Shown piece after piece: positions 1-3,993 of a stretch of 5,198 nt of DNA (positions are counted from its first letter, which is position 1; each line of letters opens with the position of its first letter). A program made the translations under genes and the position numbers. The notes beneath the pieces are model-generated. The model had not been told where the DNA came from. It saw only the letters and a program-made list of their open reading frames with translations, and did not search any database. Source of the DNA: Methanomassiliicoccaceae archaeon. GTDB lineage: Archaea > Thermoplasmatota > Thermoplasmata > Methanomassiliicoccales > Methanomethylophilaceae. The stretch is from the NCBI GenBank assembly GCA_031260545.1, contig JAIRJQ010000107.1:1-5198 (forward strand), given 5' to 3'.

Positions 1-1
1 G

Positions 2-334
2 TACGAAGAGCTGATGGAACACATATGGAAAACGTACAGGACGCTAAGTGAGCGAATACCCGCAGAGGACTCGAGATACGTGCTTCCCGGCGGGTGTACG
101 ACGAACATCACAATAACAATGAACGCCCGCGAACTGCTGCATTTCTTTTCGATAAGGTGCTGCAACCGCGCTCAATGGGAGATACGCGACATGGCAGACC
201 GTATGCTCGAGATATGCAAGACCATATCACCAGTAATTTTCAAGAAAGCAGGCCCGCCATGTCTTCGCGGACCGTGCCCCGAAGGAAAACTTTCGTGCGG
301 TAAACCCCGTTCCGAATTAAAAAAGATTAAATAG
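2..334 (+). CDS. thyX: Flavin-dependent thymidylate synthase ThyX, C-terminal part (5' end outside window)
   Basis: ThyX makes dTMP from dUMP using methylene-tetrahydrofolate as carbon donor and NAD(P)H through FAD; it acts in the cytoplasm as a homotetramer. Only the last 110 residues are here. The frame is open to the left edge, so the ATG at 14 is internal. Recognition rests on the family's C-terminal block: a 'RYVLPGG' strand, then 'TMNARELLHFFSIR', then 'AQWEIR', with the conserved arginines of the nucleotide/flavin site, then a helix and 'SPVIFKKAGP'. The family signature RHRxxSxNExS lies further upstream and is not visible. The tail is cysteine-rich (CLRGPC followed by a third Cys in KLSCG) and then basic (SELKKIK). 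The gene ends in an amber TAG. It lies 35 nt before rps17e on the same strand. Family assignment is very secure; activity cannot be judged from a fragment. Confidence 0.95.
   Translation, partial: YEELMEHIWKTYRTLSERIPAEDSRYVLPGGCTTNITITMNARELLHFFSIRCCNRAQWEIRDMADRMLEICKTISPVIFKKAGPPCLRGPCPEGKLSCGKPRSELKKIK
327..333 (+). promoter_or_regulatory. Possible TATA box for rps17e
   Basis: The AT-rich string TTAAATA overlaps the end of thyX. At the usual archaeal spacing of about 25 nt it would place a transcription start near 355, giving rps17e a short leader that just includes its GGTGA ribosome binding site. This is seen by eye only. Read-through from thyX is an equally good explanation of rps17e expression. 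Confidence 0.3.
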
Positions 335-359
335 GGTATCCACTTAATCCGCCTTACTC

Positions 360-364
360 GGTGA
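360..364 (+). promoter_or_regulatory. Shine-Dalgarno GGTGA that fixes the rps17e start
   Basis: GGTGA matches the GGAGGTGATC complement of the archaeal 16S rRNA 3' end and sits 5 nt before the ATG at 370. A GTG at 361 in the same frame lies inside this motif, so it is part of the ribosome binding site rather than a start codon. Confidence 0.7.
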
Positions 365-369
365 ACGAT

Positions 370-561
370 ATGGGAAGGATCAGACCTACATACATCAAGA
401 GAGTGTCAATAGAACTCGTCAACAAATACCCGGAGATCTTTACAGATGACTTCGAGAACAACAAAGCACTTGTAAGCTCCTTAACGGATGTTTCCTCAGT
501 TGTTATGAGGAACCGCATCGCCGGATACATATCGCGCTACCGTTCACAGGTAGAGCTGTAA
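370..561 (+). CDS. rps17e: Ribosomal protein eS17 (S17e)
   Basis: Small-subunit ribosomal protein found in archaea and eukaryotes and absent from bacteria. The 63-residue product starts 'MGRIRPTYIKR', matching the archaeal family start 'MGxIRxxxxKR', and continues with 'ELVNKYPEIFTDDFENNKALV' in which the Y-P-x-x-F-T-x-D-F-x-x-N-K pattern is typical. It ends with 'MRNRIAGYISR', corresponding to the conserved (R/K)N(R/K)IAGYxTR. The length is normal for archaeal members, which lack the long eukaryotic C-terminal extension. The start at 370 is preferred over the GTG at 361 because the upstream GGTGA is a well-placed Shine-Dalgarno and because family members begin at this methionine. It stops with TAA, and a tRNA gene follows 20 nt later, so the two may share a transcript. 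Confidence 0.95.
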   Translation: MGRIRPTYIKRVSIELVNKYPEIFTDDFENNKALVSSLTDVSSVVMRNRIAGYISRYRSQVEL

Positions 562-581
562 ACCAATTAACAAATTCTAAT

Positions 582-658
582 GCCCGCGTGGGGTAGCACG
601 GATATCCTGTGAGATTGCGGATCTCTTGACCCGAGTTCAAATCTCGGCGCGGGCACCA
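582..658 (+). tRNA. tRNA-Arg (anticodon GCG), CCA encoded
   Basis: A full cloverleaf can be drawn by hand. The acceptor stem is GCCCGCG (582-588) with CGCGGGC (648-654), the discriminator is A655, and CCA at 656-658 is encoded. The T stem is CCGAG (631-635) with CTCGG (643-647) around the loop TTCAAAT. The anticodon stem is 610-614 with 622-626, with a U-U at its top, and its loop TTGCGGA places GCG at 617-619, which reads CGC and CGU arginine codons. In the D arm, GGGT is followed by A14, G18-G19 at 600-601 and A at position 20, a known arginine identity base. The D stem is weak (G-U and U-U at its ends), the least regular part of the fold. A tRNA is certain; the isotype is slightly less so because the anticodon stem could be shifted by one. 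Confidence 0.88.
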
Positions 659-719
659 ATATCTCCTCCAAAGTTCTGCAAATATCATACTGGCCAAAGC
701 GCCGTTTACTGAAAAATCA

Positions 720-728
720 TTAAGTATA
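720..728 (+). promoter_or_regulatory. Possible TATA box of the vapB-vapC-vapB cassette
   Basis: TTAAGTATA follows a purine-rich stretch (GAAAAATCA) that could act as a BRE. The usual spacing would start transcription near 748-750, directly at the GGTGAT ribosome binding site, giving a very short leader. The box overlaps the proposed operator, so bound antitoxin would block TBP. The region is AT-rich and other registers are possible. Confidence 0.38.
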
Positions 729-747
729 ACATACAATATACTTGTAT
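723..747 (+). promoter_or_regulatory. Interlocking inverted repeats, likely antitoxin operator
   Basis: Two overlapping palindromes are visible. AGTATA (723-728) pairs in reverse complement with TATACT (737-742), and ATACAA (731-736) pairs with TTGTAT (742-747) around the 5-nt spacer TATAC. They end 11 nt before the first antitoxin ATG. Ribbon-helix-helix antitoxins bind short inverted repeats in their own promoters, usually as dimers of dimers with the toxin bound, so this is the expected place and architecture for autorepression. The sequence symmetry is seen directly; the operator role is inferred. Because the region is AT-rich, some of the symmetry could be chance. Confidence 0.5.
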
Positions 748-749
748 AT

Positions 750-755
750 GGTGAT
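750..755 (+). promoter_or_regulatory. Shine-Dalgarno GGTGAT of the first antitoxin
   Basis: GGTGAT matches the 16S rRNA tail and lies 3 nt before the ATG at 759 (4 nt counting from the GGTGA core). The spacing is short but acceptable and supports the chosen start. Confidence 0.6.
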
Positions 756-758
756 AAA

Positions 759-992
759 ATGCCGCCGCAAGTATCCCTGTATATAGACACCATCCTTTAC
801 ATGGAGATTAAAACAAAAGCGAAGGAGCAAGGTGTATCCATATCAAAATATGTCAACGATTCAATGAGGAAATCGATCGATGATAGCTGGCCGGATGAAT
901 TACTTGAACTTTGGGGTTCATGTAAAGATGATCCGATAGAAGAGCCCGAAGAGATCCCCTGGGAACTTAACATAAAGAGGGACGAGATATGA
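759..992 (+). CDS. vapB: VapB-like ribbon-helix-helix antitoxin
   Basis: 77-residue antitoxin of the type II toxin-antitoxin pair with the PIN toxin that follows. Residues 4-10 (QVSLYID) form the strand of a ribbon-helix-helix DNA-binding fold. Helix 1 is roughly 11-25 and helix 2, beginning 'SISKYVNDSMRK', roughly 27-40, so the N-terminal half should dimerise and bind the operator. The acidic, proline-containing C-terminal part (residues 58-72, with EEPEEIPWELNI at 61-72) is where VapB-type antitoxins wrap around their toxin and occupy its active site. Its last 4 nt overlap the toxin start (ATGA), the usual translational coupling of such pairs. The subfamily name VapB is inferred from the partner and fold. 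A second antitoxin with the same C-terminal motif follows the toxin. Confidence 0.85.
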   Translation: MPPQVSLYIDTILYMEIKTKAKEQGVSISKYVNDSMRKSIDDSWPDELLELWGSCKDDPIEEPEEIPWELNIKRDEI

Positions 993-1387
993 CGTATTAT
1001 CTGGACACAAATGTTATGATATCTTTGCTAAATGACAAAAATCTGAATATTATGCGCAGGATGACATCTCTGGCAAGGAGTAACGTCAAGATACCATCCA
1101 TGGTCATGGGAGAGTTTATTACCGGAGGCATCAAAGGCGGTAGCGAACGCAAAAAAAATAACATAAACAAACTTCTTTCTATGTTTGAAATAGTGCCGTT
1201 CGATGCGGAGGCAGCAGTAATATATGCGAAGATAAGAGCGGAACTGGAAAAGAAAGGGAATACAATAGGCTCTAATGACCTGATAATCGCAGCGACCGTT
1301 CTGTCGCGCGGAGGAATATTGGTAACGAACAACACAAAAGAATTCTGTCGTGTTGAAGGTTTGCAAATCGAAGATTGGAGTAAGTGA
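989..1387 (+). CDS. vapC: VapC-type PIN-domain toxin (ribonuclease)
   Basis: 132-residue single-domain PIN protein, normal for VapC toxins. These are Mg2+/Mn2+-dependent endoribonucleases that usually cut tRNA or rRNA and stop translation until neutralised by the antitoxin. The acidic active site is complete: D6 in the opening 'YYLDTNVMI', E42 in 'MGEF', and D97 in 'GSNDLIIAA'. The closing motif is 'LVTNNTKEF' at 112-119, where many VapCs have Asn-Asn or Asn-Asp, so the fourth acidic position is Asn, as in many family members. The start at 989 overlaps the antitoxin stop by 4 nt and has GAGG at 977-980 as a possible Shine-Dalgarno. No frameshift or missing core residue is seen, so the toxin should be active. 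Its RNA target cannot be told from sequence. Confidence 0.92.
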   Translation: MTYYLDTNVMISLLNDKNLNIMRRMTSLARSNVKIPSMVMGEFITGGIKGGSERKKNNINKLLSMFEIVPFDAEAAVIYAKIRAELEKKGNTIGSNDLIIAATVLSRGGILVTNNTKEFCRVEGLQIEDWSK

Positions 1388-1388
1388 T
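1384..1388 (+). promoter_or_regulatory. Shine-Dalgarno GTGAT overlapping the vapC stop
   Basis: GTGAT overlaps the TGA of vapC and sits 6 nt before the ATG at 1395. This favours ATG 1395 as the start of the second antitoxin over an in-frame TTG at 1350 deep inside vapC, and suggests translation coupled to that of the toxin. Confidence 0.5.
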
Positions 1389-1394
1389 GATCAA

Positions 1395-1631
1395 ATGCCG
1401 GAAATAACCATAGACCTGAGTGACGATCTTTACGATAAAATAAGACTAAGGGCAGAAGCAAAAGAATGGTCAGTTTCCGAACTTGTCAAAACTGTGATAA
1501 TCGAGCGTTTCAACGGTTGGCCGGCAGGATTCTTTGAAAAATATGTTGGCATATTCAAAGACATTCCATTCGAAGAACCCGAAGAGATCCCATGGGAGCT
1601 GAACATTCCAAGACTCTCTTTTGACGATTGA
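1395..1631 (+). CDS. Second VapB-like antitoxin, no toxin of its own
   Basis: 78-residue paralogue of the antitoxin at 759-992. The strand 'EITIDLS' (residues 3-9), helix 1 (about 10-24) and helix 2 starting 'SVSELVKTVIIERF' (26-39) form a ribbon-helix-helix domain that shares few residues with the first. After a conserved Gly/Ser-Trp-Pro turn, the C-terminal half is close to it: 'FKDIPF' against 'CKDDPI', then EEPEEIPWELNI (60-71), identical in all 12 positions. The gene starts 7 nt after the vapC stop, so it belongs to the same operon. It stops 2 nt before the end of the opposing NEMF gene, leaving no room for a second toxin. It may bind the same toxin, act as an antidote to a toxin elsewhere, or be the remainder of a duplicated pair. 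The start at 1395 is chosen because the longer frame has no methionine before it and would run 38 nt into vapC. Confidence 0.82.
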   Translation: MPEITIDLSDDLYDKIRLRAEAKEWSVSELVKTVIIERFNGWPAGFFEKYVGIFKDIPFEEPEEIPWELNIPRLSFDD

Positions 1632-1633
1632 GC

Positions 1634-3559
1634 TCACTCTTCCGGCCAGACCTTTTTCATAATATCGAGATCACCGGGCGGGACGATCCTTGCGATCTCC
1701 TCTTCGGGAACATTGAACAGTTTTGCAAGCTCGGCATTCTTCTTGTTGCCTTTGACCTTTGTCGGAGCTATGATCACATGCTTCTGCGAGATCTTCGAAA
1801 CAACGTCAACGGGGCCGCACATTACTTTTCTTGCATTCTCATATGTTATTTCACCGATCGCCAGCTGCATTGGTAAATGGTATTCATAATTCCTCTTTCC
1901 GCGTATCACGAACGCACCTCTCGGAAGAAACTCGCCAGCCTGCGGTGTTTTGCTCACCTGGTCGGGATACACCCAGAATGCGTTACCCTCCGGTATGCTC
2001 GACATCCACGCCTTTGATTGCGTTACGGAGAATATGCACGCTTCTCTGAGATCGTCTTCCTTAGCGGATGCGCCGTTCTTCACCACTACAGAAGGAGCAC
2101 CGTGAACGTCCGCGTGCACGTAGACATCCTTTTCTTTCATATGCTTCTTAACAACCTGGTCATTAGTGTGTGCGTCCCGTCCGGCAAGCACTAACATCCC
2201 ATTGGAAGAAACGAACCACTTGTACCTCTCGAACCAGAATTGTTTTGTCGGCTGCGCACGCGATAACGCTAACGCACGTGCCTTTGCGAAACCCTTGGTC
2301 TTGCGTTCAAGCTGTTCTTCGCTCTCTTTCAACGCAACCGTTGCCCTGGTAGCTTTTTCATTGATATCCTTGCTCTTTTGGTAGATGTCCGAGGCGTTCG
2401 CATCGATGCCCTTGGTGTAATCCAATGCAACTTTCATTCCGTCGAGGTCTGCAGTGACATTGCTCTTCGATGGGTCGATCGCATTTACGAACTTGATCTT
2501 CATCGCGCCTTCCTTGAGCTTCTCCCACGTGAGTTTTTTTGATTGAACGCTGAGGACATCAAGCAGTTCATTCACTTTTTTATAATTGGCGTAAATGGAA
2601 TCTGCGCGCGTCTTCAGATCGGCCGCTTCCATCCTGTACTCATCAATGGTCTCCTTTTGACGGTCCACTCTGCGCTGAAGCTTTTCCACCTCTGGGTCAA
2701 TGAACTCTTCATCCTCATTTTCTTTTACGGCAGCGATCATATAAGCGATCGCGGCAGACATTGAATCGAAGATCTCCTTTTCATATCCGCTGTATATCGT
2801 CATATCTGCCGGTGATATCTCAACGATGTCCTCATCGTCCCGATACATTATCGCCTGCGTCGATGACAACGCGGAAGAGACGATGTCGCTCATCGTTCCG
2901 TGTATATTCTTTATGTCATTTTCTTTCAGTTCGGAGGGCTTGGTGTTCTTTTGGATCCCGGTGCGTTTGCATATCTCCTCTGCGTATTGCCCGCCGAGGT
3001 TAGCATCCGTAGCTAACGTCCTAACGAGATCGACGGACGAACTCATCACCAGCTGCTGAAAATGTTCGAATGTTGACGCTGTCGGGTCAAAACGAGCGCG
3101 CGGCATGACGTACTCCTCCCCCGGCCTTACGGTCCTGTCCCTTCTCACTTTGTGGATAAGACAATTCATTATCTTTCCGTCCAGCACCAAAAGAACATTA
3201 CCGCCGCCGAACATCTCAAAGATGAGTTTGTATTCAGCATCCGCTTTCAATACCTCAACGATGACGATCCTGTCAAAACCCGCTTGTATTATTTTGCCTA
3301 TACGCGCGTTGTCAATATATTTTCTTAGGAACGAAGCAAAGGATGTCGGCGCTGCGGGAGTTTCGGGTTTCTCCTCGGGCATATGAAGCCATATTTTGTC
3401 TTTGAAGAACAATTCCTGTTTTCCCTGCCCCTGAACATTCAATCTGAACAGTACGTTCCCTGCGCCCCAATGGAATATCTTGTCCATGTGCGCGTTCTCG
3501 AGAACGGCCATTTCTTTTACGACAGCGCGCACATCAAATGCGCTCATTTCCTTCTTCAT
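1634..3559 (-). CDS. rqcH: NEMF/Rqc2/RqcH-family ribosome quality-control protein
   Basis: Archaeal member of the NFACT family, 641 residues, longer than bacterial RqcH and shorter than eukaryotic Rqc2/NEMF. The family binds stalled large ribosomal subunits carrying peptidyl-tRNA and, where tested, recruits tRNA to add C-terminal degradation tails. Domains in order: NFACT-N from 'KKEMSAFDVRAVVKEM' to about 170, including 'GFDRIVIVE' with Asp96-Arg97, the pair needed for tRNA recruitment in characterised members; a helix-hairpin-helix-like stretch at about 175-210 ('GGQYAEEICKRTG'); a coiled-coil arm at about 289-345 and its return helix at about 405-435; NFACT-R at about 444-560 with 'DVYVHADVHGAPS' (478-490). 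The end (VPPGDLDIMKKVWPEE) is compact, with no NFACT-C domain evident. A GTG at 3598 in frame would add 13 residues. I prefer ATG 3559 because family members begin 'MKxEMS', the Asp-Arg pair then falls at 96-97 as in human NEMF, and a TATA-like box lies about 26 nt upstream, implying a leaderless mRNA. Tail synthesis by this protein is inference. Confidence 0.93.
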   Translation of the reverse strand: MKKEMSAFDVRAVVKEMAVLENAHMDKIFHWGAGNVLFRLNVQGQGKQELFFKDKIWLHMPEEKPETPAAPTSFASFLRKYIDNARIGKIIQAGFDRIVIVEVLKADAEYKLIFEMFGGGNVLLVLDGKIMNCLIHKVRRDRTVRPGEEYVMPRARFDPTASTFEHFQQLVMSSSVDLVRTLATDANLGGQYAEEICKRTGIQKNTKPSELKENDIKNIHGTMSDIVSSALSSTQAIMYRDDEDIVEISPADMTIYSGYEKEIFDSMSAAIAYMIAAVKENEDEEFIDPEVEKLQRRVDRQKETIDEYRMEAADLKTRADSIYANYKKVNELLDVLSVQSKKLTWEKLKEGAMKIKFVNAIDPSKSNVTADLDGMKVALDYTKGIDANASDIYQKSKDINEKATRATVALKESEEQLERKTKGFAKARALALSRAQPTKQFWFERYKWFVSSNGMLVLAGRDAHTNDQVVKKHMKEKDVYVHADVHGAPSVVVKNGASAKEDDLREACIFSVTQSKAWMSSIPEGNAFWVYPDQVSKTPQAGEFLPRGAFVIRGKRNYEYHLPMQLAIGEITYENARKVMCGPVDVVSKISQKHVIIAPTKVKGNKKNAELAKLFNVPEEEIARIVPPGDLDIMKKVWPEE

Positions 3560-3581
3560 CGGGTCTGCATATGGGGGAACC

Positions 3582-3589
3582 AAAATAAA
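3582..3589 (-). promoter_or_regulatory. Possible TATA box of the NEMF gene, leaderless start
   Basis: On the - strand this reads TTTATTTT, centred about 26 nt before the ATG at 3559. Transcription would then begin at or next to that ATG. No Shine-Dalgarno is visible before 3559, which agrees with a leaderless mRNA, a common archaeal arrangement. If this is right, the in-frame GTG at 3598 lies upstream of the promoter and cannot be the start. Confidence 0.42.
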
Positions 3590-3598
3590 GGTTCTCAC

Positions 3599-3607
3599 AA
3601 ACTATAT
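3599..3607 (+). promoter_or_regulatory. Possible TATA box of tRNA-Thr
   Basis: AAACTATAT is centred about 33 nt before the first base of the mature tRNA. This would give a start near 3630 and a 5' leader of a few nucleotides for RNase P to remove. It lies about 15 nt from the divergent NEMF TATA-like box, so the two promoters are nearly back to back. Confidence 0.4.
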
Positions 3608-3636
3608 CAATGAGAGTTTTATTAGACGGAACACAC

Positions 3637-3708
3637 GCCGCTGTGGCTAAGGGGTATAGCGACGCCTTGGTAAGGCGTAGGGCGCGGGTTCAATTCCCGT
3701 CAGCGGCT
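3637..3708 (+). tRNA. tRNA-Thr (anticodon GGT), no encoded CCA
   Basis: A regular cloverleaf can be drawn without mismatches apart from one G-U. The acceptor is GCCGCTG (3637-3643) with CAGCGGC (3701-3707). The D stem is GCTA (3646-3649) with TAGC (3657-3660). The anticodon stem is ACGCC (3662-3666) with GGCGT (3674-3678) around the loop TTGGTAA, which puts GGT at 3669-3671 and reads ACC and ACU threonine codons. The variable loop is AGGGC. The T stem is GCGGG (3684-3688) with CCCGT (3696-3700) around TTCAATT. The discriminator is T3708 and the next bases are CTC, so CCA is added after transcription, unlike the tRNA-Arg in this window. Confidence 0.96.
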
Positions 3709-3717
3709 CTCTTTCTT
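3708..3717 (+). terminator. Possible pyrimidine-rich terminator of tRNA-Thr
   Basis: The pyrimidine-only run TCTCTTTCTT directly follows the tRNA acceptor stem. Archaeal RNA polymerase can stop at short T-rich tracts without a hairpin. The tract is broken by C residues, so efficiency is uncertain. Confidence 0.3.
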
Positions 3718-3730
3718 CAACAAACGACAA

Positions 3731-3738
3731 TTAATTAT
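3731..3738 (+). promoter_or_regulatory. Possible TATA box of the small gene at 3760
   Basis: TTAATTAT is centred about 25 nt before the ATG at 3760, the spacing expected if transcription starts at or just before that codon. It gives the small gene its own promoter, separate from tRNA-Thr. Confidence 0.35.
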
Positions 3739-3759
3739 TCGGATGTCGTTATGTGATCG

Positions 3760-3993
3760 ATGCACAGATCACCGAATGAAGACCCGGAGAATGATCTAGG
3801 CCGTTGGATGACAGAACTGAAGGTCCGCGGAATAGAACTGGACCTTTGGGAATTCAGCATCGACCAGATAATAAATGAATGCAGGTCCAAAGATATCGAT
3901 CTGTCAGAGGACGAGATATTGGAGATCCTAGAGAAAGATCGCCTGCGCGGAGGGCTAACAAGGCTCTACGAAGGATATTACAGATGCGAATGA
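3760..3993 (+). CDS. Small acidic protein of unknown function, 77 aa
   Basis: I do not recognise this protein. It has 77 residues, is rich in Asp and Glu, and has no signal peptide, membrane segment or metal-binding motif; the two cysteines (42 and 76) are far apart. Residues 33-45 and 52-62 ('EDEILEILEKDR') look helical, separated by a short 'DIDLS' turn, which could be a small helical domain; the tail 'TRLYEGYYRCE' is aromatic. The start at 3760 is the first in its frame, since a TGA lies 6 nt upstream. GTGATC at 3753-3758 is a close Shine-Dalgarno and TTAATTAT at 3731-3738 a possible TATA box. Codon use resembles the neighbours, and no other frame offers a better gene, so I think it is real. 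It begins 51 nt after tRNA-Thr and its TGA directly abuts the stop of the convergent radical SAM gene. Confidence 0.68.
   Translation: MHRSPNEDPENDLGRWMTELKVRGIELDLWEFSIDQIINECRSKDIDLSEDEILEILEKDRLRGGLTRLYEGYYRCE

Noticed and set aside
609..625. Reading the first tRNA as tRNA-Ala with anticodon TGC
   Set aside because: Shifting the anticodon stem by one gives two mismatches instead of one, and the third acceptor pair is C-G rather than the G-U required for alanine identity.
503..793. A 96-codon open frame on the - strand
   Set aside because: It runs through the tRNA-Arg gene, the end of rps17e and the TA promoter, has no recognisable protein features, and is explained by chance.
1350..1394. 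Upstream TTG start for the second antitoxin
   Set aside because: The extra 15 residues overlap vapC, have no antitoxin character, and ATG 1395 has a GTGAT ribosome binding site in front.
582..1640. The TA cassette as a mobile island integrated at tRNA-Arg
   Set aside because: I found no repeat of the tRNA 3' end near 1632 and no integrase; the cassette is simply next to the tRNA.
1634..3598. Several + strand open frames of 60-93 codons opposite the NEMF gene
   Set aside because: They are antisense shadows of a long, clearly conserved coding region, with no recognisable protein features or consistent ribosome binding sites.
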